This document shows, piece by piece, positions 18,165-25,185 of a stretch of 34,810 bases of DNA. Both the position numbers and the translations under genes were made by a program. Under the pieces are notes generated by a model. It saw only the letters and a list, made by a program, of their open reading frames with translations, ran no database searches and was not told the DNA's origin. Source of the stretch: UBA11524 sp051886675 (GTDB lineage Bacteria; Bacillota; Clostridia; Christensenellales; Aristaeellaceae); contig JBJEYH010000017.1 in NCBI GenBank assembly GCA_051886675.1, positions 1 through 34,810 of the forward strand. Reading direction: 5' to 3'. Position 1 is the stretch's first letter; each line of letters starts with the position of its first letter.

Positions 18165-18239
18165 GGAGAGAGGCGTTCGGCTTCTCTCCGGATGCGCTGC
18201 GCATTCCCCGCGGAAGAAGGCTTCCCCCCTTCCGCGGGG
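18165..18239 (-). promoter_or_regulatory. Two tandem hairpins between the starch-binding protein gene and malE-like gene
   Basis: Hairpin A pairs 18165-18174 with 18180-18189 (GGAGAGAGGC with GCTTCTCTCC, one G-T pair, loop GTTCG). Hairpin B is a perfect 11-bp stem, 18206-18216 with 18229-18239. Neither is followed by a clear T run on the minus strand, so they may be processing or stabilising structures that let the first gene be expressed differently from the transporter genes. A separate promoter for malE was not seen in this 114-nt gap. Confidence 0.5.
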
Positions 18240-18249
18240 CGGGGGCGCG

Positions 18250-19236
18250 TTATTCAGCGGGCTTCTCATAGGCCACGGAGGCTTCCTCCGCGGAGACGAC
18301 CGTCACGTACAGATCCCTGCCCGCGTCCACGCGCAGGTCGCTGGTCTGGACGGAGCCGCCGTTGCCGTTGATGATCACGCTGTTGATCCATCCCGGCACG
18401 CTTACGGCGTACCAGCCGTCATCCCCCGCGGCGAGGGGCTCGCCGGGCCAGGCCGCGAAGGCGTTGGTGCCGTCGGGATGGCTCCAGGCCCACAGGCAGG
18501 GCTCCGTCCAGTCCTCCGGCACGCGGGCGTAGACGGTGATGTCCTCGGCCACGGGGGCGGTGGGATCGTCATAGGTCACCTCGCAGGCGCCGTCGGACGC
18601 CACGGTGATCCACAGATCCGCCGGATCCAGATCCTTGATGTCGGCGGTCTGCACGCTGCCGCCGTTGCCGTTGACGATCACGCAGTTGCACCAGGCGGGC
18701 ACCATTGCGCTGTACCAGCCGTTCTCATTCGGCTTCATGGCGCGGCCGGGCCAGGCGGGGAAGGCGTTCTTCCCGTCAGGGTCGGACCAGGCCCACAGGC
18801 AGGGGCTCTCCCAGGAGGCGTCCACCTGGGCGTATACGGTGTAGCGCTCGGTGTAGGCGGGGGTCTCGCCGGCGGTCAGGGCCTCGAAGGACACGCTGGC
18901 GGTTCTGTCCTCCGCCACGGTGATCCACGCGGCCTGATGGTCGATGCTGACCGCGTCTGTCTGCACCGTGCCGTCGTTGCCGTTGACAATCACGCTCTCC
19001 ATCCCGGCGGGCAGGTAGATGTAGTACCAGCCCTCGTTGGCGGGATCGGGCTCCATCATATCGCCGGGCCAGGCGGCGAAGGCGTTCTCGCCATCGGCGT
19101 TCCAGGCCCAGACGCAGGGCCAGCTCCAGTCCGCGGGCACGGACGCGTATACCGCGATCATCTCCGCCTCCTCCGCCAGGGCGGACGCCGCGGGCAGCAG
19201 CATGAGGCACATGAGCAGGGCAACCAGTTTCTTCAT
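18250..19236 (-). CDS. Secreted starch-binding protein with three tandem CBM26/25-like modules
   Basis: 328 residues: a signal peptide (MKKLVALLMC..., cleavage after SALA near residue 21) followed by three homologous modules of about 92 residues (27-118, 131-222, 233-324). Each runs VYA-x-V, W-x-x-P-C-[LV]-WAW, NAF-x-AWPG, GWY, VI-[VI]-NGN-x-G-[ST]-VQT and ends with WITV/YVTV. The aromatic and NG-rich pattern is that of starch-binding CBM26/CBM25. No catalytic domain, membrane anchor, LPXTG or S-layer motif is visible, so how it stays at the cell is unknown. ATG 19236 has GGAGG 8 nt upstream. First gene of the starch operon; it probably concentrates or presents alpha-glucan for the downstream transporter. 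Module family inferred from motifs. Confidence 0.85.
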   Translation of the reverse strand: MKKLVALLMCLMLLPAASALAEEAEMIAVYASVPADWSWPCVWAWNADGENAFAAWPGDMMEPDPANEGWYYIYLPAGMESVIVNGNDGTVQTDAVSIDHQAAWITVAEDRTASVSFEALTAGETPAYTERYTVYAQVDASWESPCLWAWSDPDGKNAFPAWPGRAMKPNENGWYSAMVPAWCNCVIVNGNGGSVQTADIKDLDPADLWITVASDGACEVTYDDPTAPVAEDITVYARVPEDWTEPCLWAWSHPDGTNAFAAWPGEPLAAGDDGWYAVSVPGWINSVIINGNGGSVQTSDLRVDAGRDLYVTVVSAEEASVAYEKPAE

Positions 19237-19284
19237 TGTCGTTTCCTCCTTACAGCAGCTGATGGAACGTCGGTCGGTAATTTC

Positions 19285-19312
19285 AGTATATCGCGGAGGA
19301 AAGTAAAGTCAA
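19285..19312 (-). promoter_or_regulatory. Promoter of the starch operon
   Basis: On the minus strand TTGACT (19307-19312), 16 nt, TATACT (19285-19290); both hexamers match five of six consensus positions. It lies about 50 nt upstream of the starch-binding protein gene. Confidence 0.75.
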
Positions 19313-19323
19313 CAAGCAAAACA

Positions 19324-19335
19324 GAAACCGGTTTC
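19324..19335. promoter_or_regulatory. LacI-family operator-like palindrome
   Basis: GAAACCGGTTTC is a perfect 12-bp palindrome with the central CG pair typical of LacI-family operators. It lies 11 nt upstream of the -35 hexamer of the starch operon. A site upstream of -35 could allow repression by looping or activation; no second copy was found in the window. Confidence 0.5.
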
Positions 19336-19369
19336 CGGCGGAAAAGCCTTGAAAATCAAGGCTTTGCGT

Positions 19370-19383
19370 GCGATCATGATCGC
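19370..19383. promoter_or_regulatory. 14-bp perfect palindrome of unknown role
   Basis: GCGATCATGATCGC reads identically on both strands. Next to it is an 8-bp hairpin (AAGCCTTG with CAAGGCTT around 19345-19365) and a possible plus-strand promoter, TTGAAA (19349-19354), 17 nt, GATCAT (19372-19377), that could transcribe the repeat at 19491. All weak. The 19237-19660 interval holds no protein gene: from left to right it contains the starch promoter, the palindromes, a terminator, repeat copy 2 and a second terminator. Confidence 0.3.
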
Positions 19384-19435
19384 CCTTTCGCGGAACGGCG
19401 GATGCTTGTTTCCGCGGTCTGGAGGGCAAAAGAAA

Positions 19436-19463
19436 GGCGTCTGTCCATCATGGGACAGACGCC
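19436..19463 (-). terminator. Intrinsic terminator, minus strand
   Basis: A perfect 11-bp stem (19436-19446 with 19453-19463, loop ATCATG) is followed on the minus strand by TTTCTTTTG. It would stop transcripts of the proline-reductase/dehydrogenase operon that read past the hairpin at 19626 and through repeat copy 2. Confidence 0.7.
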
Positions 19464-19490
19464 GTAACATGTCAGTACCACACATTCGCT

Positions 19491-19587
19491 GTCGGCAGAC
19501 AGCAATCGAAAATCGGCGACATGCGCGGCGATTTTCGCGCGATTCTGCTTGCAAAATCGCTTCCTTGCACGAGCGAACGGCCGGGAG
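19491..19587 (+). repeat. Covarying intergenic repeat, copy 2
   Basis: Inverted relative to copy 1 (12276-12374), 97 nt against 99. Shared segments are GTCGGCAGAC, CAATCGAA, CGACATGCGCG, TTCGCGCGATTCTGCT, GCAAAA, CGCTTCCTT and CGAGCGAACGGCCGGGAG. The central hairpin pairs 19507-19518 with 19526-19537 around the same ACATGCG loop. Its arms use a different sequence from copy 1 but remain complementary except for one G-G mismatch. It lies antisense to the dehydrogenase operon, unlike copy 1, which is in sense with lacI; this argues for a DNA element or an independently transcribed RNA rather than a fixed 3' UTR element. Confidence 0.8.
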
Positions 19588-19625
19588 GGCTGTTTACAGC
19601 CCGACCAGGGAGAGCGTGAAAATCC

Positions 19626-19653
19626 CGCAAAGGCGGCCGCAGCCGCTTTTGCG
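19626..19653. terminator. Hairpin terminator downstream of the alcohol dehydrogenase gene
   Basis: A 12-bp stem (19626-19637 with 19642-19653, one G-T pair) with loop CGCA; on the minus strand GGATTTTCAC follows. It begins 7 nt after the dehydrogenase stop and also forms the far end of repeat copy 2 on the plus strand. Confidence 0.65.
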
Positions 19654-19660
19654 ACCCCGC

Positions 19661-20809
19661 TTACAGGGCATCCTGGTAGAGGGCCAGGACGTCCTTCTTG
19701 GTGGTGGTGCGGGGGTTCACGGCGATGTTGCCGCTCTTCATGGCGTCGTCGGCCATGGCGTCGAACTTGTCGGGGGTCACGCCCACCTCGCTCAGGGAGC
19801 CGGGAATGCCCAGGGAGGCGTTCAGCAGCCGCAGCTCGTCGCCCAGCATCTCGGGGACGAACTCATCCGCCGTCAGGGGCTGACGGGCGATATAGTTGTA
19901 GATCTTCAGGTACTTGCCGCTGTCGGCCAGGGCGTTGTAGTCCACGATGGTGGGCAGCAGGATGGCGTTGGCCACGCCGTGGGCCACGTTGAAGTACGCG
20001 CTGACGGGATGGCTCATGGCATGGACGTTGCCCAGCCGCGCCCAGGAGAAGGCGATGCCCGCGAACAGGGAGCCCGCCTGCATGGCCGCGGCAGCCTCGA
20101 TGTCCTGGCGGTTGGCCACGTAGCGGCGGATGTTCCCGCCGATGAGCTCCATGGCCTTCTCGGACATGGCCTCGGAGAAGGGCGAGGCATCCCGGGAGAT
20201 GTAGGCCTCCAGGGCGTGAATCAGCGCATCGATGCCGCAGGCGGCGGCCACGCCGGCGGGGACGGTGGTGATCAGATCCACGTCCAGGATGGCGTAGGCG
20301 GGCAGCAGCTTGTAGCTGAACACGGTCAGCTTGTAGTTGCGGCTGTGGTCGGTGATGACGGAGAAGGCCGTCACCTCGGAGCCGGTGCCGGCGGTGGTGG
20401 GGATGGCGATCAGCGGGACGATGTCGCCCGGCACCATGCCGCCGCCCTCGTAGTCCACGATGGAGCCGCCGTAGCGGGCCAGCACGCCCACGGCCTTGGC
20501 CACGTCCATGGGGGAGCCGCCGCCCAGGGCCACGATGCAGTCCGCGCCGCTGGCCTTGAACTGGGCGGTCGCCCTGTCCACGGTCTCCACGGAGGGGTTG
20601 CCCTCGGTCTCGGTGAAGGCTTCGGAGGTCACGCCGGCCTTCGTCAGCTGATCCATGCACTTCTGCACCGCGCCGACCTTGGCCAGGAAGGGGTCGGAAA
20701 CAAAGAACACCCGGCTTGCGCCCAGGGCCCTGACGGCCTCCGGCAGGCGGGCGATGCTGCCCTGACCCACGATGATGTTCTGGGGAACGGTAAAGGTGAA
20801 GTTTTTCAT
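19661..20809 (-). CDS. Iron-containing (group III) alcohol dehydrogenase
   Basis: NAD(P)H-dependent dehydrogenase, cytoplasmic, 382 residues, the normal family length. The nucleotide-binding motif GGGSPMD is at 96-102. Metal ligands are visible as Asp194 and His198 (CGIDALIHALEAY) and as His263/His267 and His277 (NVHAMSHPVSAYFNVAHG). AAAGGAG lies 11 nt before ATG 20809. It is the last gene of the prd operon, 81 nt after the aminotransferase. Position suggests reduction of glutarate semialdehyde (5-oxopentanoate) to 5-hydroxyvalerate; this is inference, and relatives act on butanol, lactaldehyde, 1,3-propanediol or 4-hydroxybutyrate. Confidence 0.93.
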   Translation of the reverse strand: MKNFTFTVPQNIIVGQGSIARLPEAVRALGASRVFFVSDPFLAKVGAVQKCMDQLTKAGVTSEAFTETEGNPSVETVDRATAQFKASGADCIVALGGGSPMDVAKAVGVLARYGGSIVDYEGGGMVPGDIVPLIAIPTTAGTGSEVTAFSVITDHSRNYKLTVFSYKLLPAYAILDVDLITTVPAGVAAACGIDALIHALEAYISRDASPFSEAMSEKAMELIGGNIRRYVANRQDIEAAAAMQAGSLFAGIAFSWARLGNVHAMSHPVSAYFNVAHGVANAILLPTIVDYNALADSGKYLKIYNYIARQPLTADEFVPEMLGDELRLLNASLGIPGSLSEVGVTPDKFDAMADDAMKSGNIAVNPRTTTKKDVLALYQDAL

Positions 20810-20838
20810 GGGAAGAAGAACTCCTTTCCTGCACGCAA

Positions 20839-20860
20839 GCGGAGCCCTGCGGGGCTCCGC
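20839..20860 (-). promoter_or_regulatory. Intercistronic hairpin between aminotransferase and dehydrogenase genes
   Basis: A perfect 9-bp stem (20839-20847 with 20852-20860) with loop CGCA on the coding strand and no T run. Likely a stability or processing element in the prd operon mRNA. Confidence 0.55.
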
Positions 20861-20890
20861 CTGGTGATGCTATGCTTCTGCGGGGGATGA

Positions 20891-22105
20891 TCAGCCCAGC
20901 TCCTCCACGGCCTCACGCAGGATGGCCACGGCCTTGTCGCAGTCGGCCTCGGTGATGATGAGCGGGGGAATCATGCGGACGACGTTGCGGCCGATGGCGG
21001 TGACCAGCAGACGCTTGTCAATGCACTTGTGCTTGATTTCCACGGAGGTGGCGAAGCCGTCGAACTCCACGCCCACCAGCAGGCCCTGATGACGGACCTC
21101 CTTGACATGGGGCAGGGTCTTCAGCTGCTCGGCGAAGTAGTCGCCCACCCTGCGGGCGTTGCCGGCCAGGTCGCGGTCCAGCAGCTCGTTAACCTCGGCC
21201 AGGGCCGCGGCGCAGCTGACGGGATGGCCGCCGAAGGTGGTGCCGTGGGAGCCGGGGGTGAAGGCCTTGGCCACCTCGGCCTTGGCGCAGATGGCGCCGA
21301 TGGGCATGCCGCCGCCCAGGGCCTTGGCCATGGACACGATGTCGGGCTTGATGCCGTAGTTCATGAAGGACATGACTTCGCCCGTGCGGCACCAGCCGGT
21401 CTGCACCTCGTCCAGCAGGAGGAGGATGCCCTTCTCGTCGCAGAATTTGCGCAGGCCCTGCATGAACTCCATCGTGGCGGGATGCACGCCGCCCTCGCCC
21501 TGCACGGGCTCGATCATGATGGCGATGGTGTTCTCGGTGCAGGCGTTCTTGAAGGCCTCCAGATCATTGTACGGCGCGTAGGAGAAGCCGTAGGTCATGG
21601 GGCCGTAGCCCACCTGGCAGGCGTTGCCGGGCTGGCCGGTGGCGGACATGGCGCCGAAGGTGCGGCCGTGGAAGCCCATCTTTGCCGTGACGATGTGGTA
21701 CTTGTTGGGGCCGTACTTCTCGATGCCGTACTTGCGGGCCATCTTGATCATGGCCTCGTTGGCCTCGGCGCCGGAGTTCTGGAAGAAGATCTTGTCCATG
21801 CCGATGGTGGTGCAGATCTTCTCGGCCAGCAGGGCCTGGGGGATGGTGTAGGGATAGTTGAAGGTGTGCATGATGTCCTGCACCTGGTCGATGACGGCGG
21901 CGACAACCTTCTCGTTGCAGTTGCCGGCGGAGTTCACCGCGATGCCAGCGTAGAAATCCAGGTAGGGGGTGCCGTTTTCGTCGTAGACGTACTGCTCCCG
22001 GGCCGTTTCAGCCACAAAGTCGAAACGCTCGTAGGTTTCGATCATGTACCGGTTGACCTTGTCCTTGATGTCCTGTGCCGTCAGTCCCAGATCCTTGAGC
22101 TTCAT
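20891..22105 (-). CDS. Class III pyridoxal-phosphate omega-aminotransferase (ArgD/ornithine/GABA type)
   Basis: Transfers a terminal amino group to 2-oxoglutarate or pyruvate. 404 residues with class-III landmarks: NSGAEANEAMIKMAR (110-124), the cofactor-phosphate segment GFHGRTFG (144-151), IEPVQGEGG (198-206), LLDEVQTG with Asp232, and the cofactor lysine in SMAKALGGG (Lys261). AAGGAG precedes ATG 22105. It lies 50 nt after prdB. Two contextual roles fit: transamination of 5-aminovalerate, the product of proline reductase, to glutarate semialdehyde; or of ornithine to a proline precursor. The adjacent dehydrogenase favours the first. Sequence alone cannot decide the substrate. Confidence 0.93.
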   Translation of the reverse strand: MKLKDLGLTAQDIKDKVNRYMIETYERFDFVAETAREQYVYDENGTPYLDFYAGIAVNSAGNCNEKVVAAVIDQVQDIMHTFNYPYTIPQALLAEKICTTIGMDKIFFQNSGAEANEAMIKMARKYGIEKYGPNKYHIVTAKMGFHGRTFGAMSATGQPGNACQVGYGPMTYGFSYAPYNDLEAFKNACTENTIAIMIEPVQGEGGVHPATMEFMQGLRKFCDEKGILLLLDEVQTGWCRTGEVMSFMNYGIKPDIVSMAKALGGGMPIGAICAKAEVAKAFTPGSHGTTFGGHPVSCAAALAEVNELLDRDLAGNARRVGDYFAEQLKTLPHVKEVRHQGLLVGVEFDGFATSVEIKHKCIDKRLLVTAIGRNVVRMIPPLIITEADCDKAVAILREAVEELG

Positions 22106-22155
22106 GGTTCCTTATCTCCTTTATTTCCGCGTGCGGGGATTTGCCGCACGTTGGA

Positions 22156-22881
22156 TTACACGTTGTGCCGGTACTCGTAGGGGAGCACCTTGGTCTGGTT
22201 GTAGCTGGGGCAATCGCGCACCCACTCCAGGGACTCCTTGATGATGGCGGTCTGCTGGGGGATGTTGTTGGGCTCGCCGGCGTTGGAGCCGATGGGCACA
22301 TGGGGGGCGGTGATGCGGGGCGCGCCCTGCTGGCGGGCGATGGGCGGCAGCGCGGCGATGACCACGCAGCTCATGCCGGCCTCCTCGCAGCAGCGGGTGA
22401 CGATGGTGGCGGAGCGGTGGCAGGTGCCGCAGCCGCCGGTGCACAGGACGATGTCCACGCCCTGGGCCTTCAGCTTCCGGGCGATCTCCGGGCCGGTCTC
22501 GTTCTGGAACTTCTCCACGTTGCCGCCGCCGCCCATGAAGGTGTAGGTTTCATCCGCCAGGGAGCCGATGAAGCCTTCGTCCACCAGCTCATGCAGGCGG
22601 TCGATGGGGAACATGGCGTTGACGTCCTTGTTGATGTCGGAGTTGTCGAAGCCGCCATGGGTGACCATCAGCTCGCTGGAGGGGGTGTCAAACTCGATGG
22701 TGCGGTAGGAGAAGTCGCCGGAGGTGTTGAAGGGGGTCTGGCTCTTCTTGTGGATGCCGCCGGCGGTGATGAAGGCGACCTTGCACTCGCTGAGGGGCTT
22801 TTTCAGCTCGGTAAAGACGGGAGCGGGGGTCACGGGGACGAAAATCTCGGACTGCATCCCGGCCACGGTGGTCAGTTTCAT
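22156..22881 (-). CDS. prdB: D-proline reductase subunit PrdB, cysteine form
   Basis: Catalytic subunit of D-proline reductase, which cleaves the ring of D-proline to give 5-aminovalerate. 241 residues, full length, ending in the conserved KVLPYEYRHNV. In characterised clostridia the catalytic residue is selenocysteine, encoded by TGA. Here the motif is CTGGCGTCHRS, with Cys151 (codon TGC at 22431-22429) in that position and Cys154 three residues on, so no selenocysteine insertion is needed. AGGAGG lies 10 nt before ATG 22881. It follows the small duplicated-domain gene by 34 nt. Confidence 0.93.
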   Translation of the reverse strand: MKLTTVAGMQSEIFVPVTPAPVFTELKKPLSECKVAFITAGGIHKKSQTPFNTSGDFSYRTIEFDTPSSELMVTHGGFDNSDINKDVNAMFPIDRLHELVDEGFIGSLADETYTFMGGGGNVEKFQNETGPEIARKLKAQGVDIVLCTGGCGTCHRSATIVTRCCEEAGMSCVVIAALPPIARQQGAPRITAPHVPIGSNAGEPNNIPQQTAIIKESLEWVRDCPSYNQTKVLPYEYRHNV

Positions 22882-22915
22882 ATCGGATATTCCTCCTGTC
22901 AGTGGGATGGTTGGT

Positions 22916-23347
22916 TCAGATGGATTGGACGGGTATATCCCGCTTGCCGATGAGCTTCATGGGGCTGAGGTAGAACCCGGCGGTCTGTCCGACCTCAAGG
23001 GTCCGGCTGGTGAACACCCACCGCCGGGGTACCGCCACGGTGCCCATGCCGCCGGGCAGGGTGCACCTGACGGCGGTATCGTTGACCTCGGTGAGCGTGC
23101 CGCCCACGGGCACGGGCGCGACCTCCCGCAGCATGCGCAGCTCGGACAGGTCGTAGGCCTGGGGCGCGTCGTCCACCTCCAGATAGCTGAAGTAGAACTG
23201 CAGCTCATGCCCGGGTACGAGCGTCTCCTCAGTCAAGACCTGCGACCGGGGCACGGTGATAACCCCCAGCCGCCCATGGAGGTGAACCTTCACCGTCTCC
23301 GGCCCGGCCTCCTTGACCAGGCCGCCCATGAGCACCGGGTTGATCAT
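22916..23347 (-). CDS. Small proline-reductase-cluster protein with internal duplication
   Basis: 143 residues encoded between prdA and prdB, a position where other clostridial clusters carry a small protein (I recall a CBO2463/CBO2479-type domain name, unverified). The protein holds two similar units of about 50 residues. Unit one runs GLVKEAG...VKVHLHGRLGVITVPR...YFSYLEV; unit two runs GTLTEVND...VRCTLPGGMGTVAVPR...FYLSPMKL. No membrane segment or cysteine pair. The start is uncertain: ATG 23347 is given, while a TTG at 23362 overlaps the prdA stop; neither has a clear ribosome site, suggesting coupling to prdA translation. Function unknown; it may assist assembly of PrdA/PrdB. Confidence 0.75.
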   Translation of the reverse strand: MINPVLMGGLVKEAGPETVKVHLHGRLGVITVPRSQVLTEETLVPGHELQFYFSYLEVDDAPQAYDLSELRMLREVAPVPVGGTLTEVNDTAVRCTLPGGMGTVAVPRRWVFTSRTLEVGQTAGFYLSPMKLIGKRDIPVQSI

Positions 23348-23358
23348 GTAGGCGGGGG

Positions 23359-25173
23359 TCAATGCAGGGTACCGTTGTCCAGCAGGACGGTCTCGGGCAG
23401 GCCCAGCAGACGGTTGTTGGCGTTGATCACGTCGTTACTCCACTTGCGGGGGGCGGGCTTGATCTCCACGCCGGCCATGCGGTTCTTGAGCATCTGAATG
23501 GCGCGGGCGGCGACTTCCTTCGTCACGCAGGAGCAGCCGGCCACGTTGTTCTCGAAGCCGCCCTGGTCCATGTTTTCCTCGACCATCGCGGTGGCGTACT
23601 CGTTGCCCACCACCAGCTGGCCCTGATAGGCGCAGAAGGACACGCCCACCACGGGGATGCCCCGCTTGCCGGCCTGGCCGATGTGCTGGATGAAGTCGAT
23701 ATGGTTGTTGCCGAAGCCCTCGGTGGTGATGATGCAGCCGTCAATGTCCAGGGACTCCAGCAGGGAGCCCAGGCGCTCGGACACCCACAGCTTCTCGTCG
23801 TTGACCTGGGGGGAGCCCACGAACACCACGCCCACCAGATCCAGCTCGGTATCGGCGGCAAGGCCTTCCACCAGGGGCTCGCGGATGTAGTGACGGGTCA
23901 TTTCCTTGGTGGCGGGGCCGATGCAGGTCAGCGCGTGGATGGAGCCGTCCCGCACCTGGTTGGGGGTGAGGATGATGGGCACGTTGCCGCAGTCCACGTT
24001 CTTCTGGCCGCCCAGGATGCCGCAGGGCTCGGTGGGGCAGATCACGTTGTCGTGCATGGCGCCCTGGCCCATGATCTCCTTCACCAGCACCACCCGGGGA
24101 TTGCCGCGGCGGCGCACGTCCTCGCAGATCTCCTCCCGGACAACCTCGCCCTCGTACTTCTTCAGCTCGTCGCGCACGGCCTGGATGATGTAGTCCTGGC
24201 ACTTGTGGGCGGCGAAGGGGCCGGGGCGGGTCATGCCGGAGAGCCGCTGGATCACCGCGTGGCAGCGGATGATGATGTCGTTCTCGTCCGCGCAGCCGGG
24301 ATGGCCGAAGTACATCTTCTCGTCCAGGTAGCCCTCGGAGGAGCCGAACTCATGCACCTGCACGCCGTCCTCGTCCACGCCGGTGAGCATGAACACCACG
24401 CCGTCGGCCACCTTGGTGACGCCGCTGCCCAGCTCGCCCTCCACCTTGGTGGCGATGGGGCACACGTCCATGATGGTCTCGGTGTACACATGGCGCTGGT
24501 CGGGATAAATCACGTCCAGGGCCAGGCTCTTGCACAGGGGATCCTCCTTCACCGCCCGCTCGACGATCCTGCGGTCGATGGTGATCTTGCCGTCGCGGAT
24601 GCTGGTCTCGTCGCCGATCTCCGCGCCGGTGATGCGGATGTGCTTCTTCACCAGCGTGCGGATGACCTTCTTTTCGCCGGCCGGGGCGGCCTCAGGGGCG
24701 GCCTCGGGGGCGGGGGCGGGCGCCGCCACGGGGGCGGGAGCCGCGTTTCCGAACACAGGAATGTCCATCACCAGGTTTTCCAGCTTCTCGGCCTTGCCGA
24801 TCTCAATGTGAATCATGCCGTTTCCTCCCACGCTTGTTCTGATCACGGGGGCGAAGGCCTCCGCGCTTGCCGCCGGGGTTTGGGCCGGGGCGGGGGCGGC
24901 CTCCGCCTGTCCCTCCGGCTCGTTGACCCGATCCAGCACCTCACGGGTGATGGGGGTCAGGGCTTCCACGTCCTGCATGAGGGTGCAGCCCAGCACCTGC
25001 TCCACCCGCAGACCGTCGTCGCTCAGGGTCAGCAGGCCCGCTTCCACCATGTCGTCAAACAGGGAGGGATCCTCCAGATCCGCCGCGCTGATGACAAGGC
25101 CCTTCTGCCGCCTGCAGCAGAAGATCGCCGGATCCTGCAGATGCCGCTGCAGGGCTTCGTTGGTCATGGACAT
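23359..25173 (-). CDS. prdA: D-proline reductase proprotein PrdA
   Basis: Precursor of the pyruvoyl-containing subunits. 604 residues: an N-terminal domain (about 1-85), two Ala-Pro-rich linkers separated by a short segment (about 85-175), and the main domain starting at IRTLVKKHIRITGAEIGDE. Known PrdA is cut in front of a cysteine that becomes the pyruvoyl group. The best candidate here is Cys417 in IHALTCIGPATKE, which would leave a C-terminal chain of 188 residues, matching the small subunit of about 23 kDa. AGGAGG lies 7 nt before ATG 25173; the gene begins 12 nt after prdC. Identity is firm; the cleavage site is by resemblance. Confidence 0.93.
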   Translation of the reverse strand: MSMTNEALQRHLQDPAIFCCRRQKGLVISAADLEDPSLFDDMVEAGLLTLSDDGLRVEQVLGCTLMQDVEALTPITREVLDRVNEPEGQAEAAPAPAQTPAASAEAFAPVIRTSVGGNGMIHIEIGKAEKLENLVMDIPVFGNAAPAPVAAPAPAPEAAPEAAPAGEKKVIRTLVKKHIRITGAEIGDETSIRDGKITIDRRIVERAVKEDPLCKSLALDVIYPDQRHVYTETIMDVCPIATKVEGELGSGVTKVADGVVFMLTGVDEDGVQVHEFGSSEGYLDEKMYFGHPGCADENDIIIRCHAVIQRLSGMTRPGPFAAHKCQDYIIQAVRDELKKYEGEVVREEICEDVRRRGNPRVVLVKEIMGQGAMHDNVICPTEPCGILGGQKNVDCGNVPIILTPNQVRDGSIHALTCIGPATKEMTRHYIREPLVEGLAADTELDLVGVVFVGSPQVNDEKLWVSERLGSLLESLDIDGCIITTEGFGNNHIDFIQHIGQAGKRGIPVVGVSFCAYQGQLVVGNEYATAMVEENMDQGGFENNVAGCSCVTKEVAARAIQMLKNRMAGVEIKPAPRKWSNDVINANNRLLGLPETVLLDNGTLH

Positions 25174-25185
25174 ATGGTTTCCTCC

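Noticed and set aside
22156..25173. Selenocysteine codons in the proline reductase genes
   Set aside because: The frames of prdA, prdB and prdC are intact with cysteine codons; no in-frame TGA is needed.
23359..25173. Ala-Pro-rich linkers in PrdA as a possible lipoyl/biotin domain hinge
   Set aside because: No lysine-centred lipoyl or biotin motif is present; as far as I recall, PrdA proteins normally carry similar linkers.
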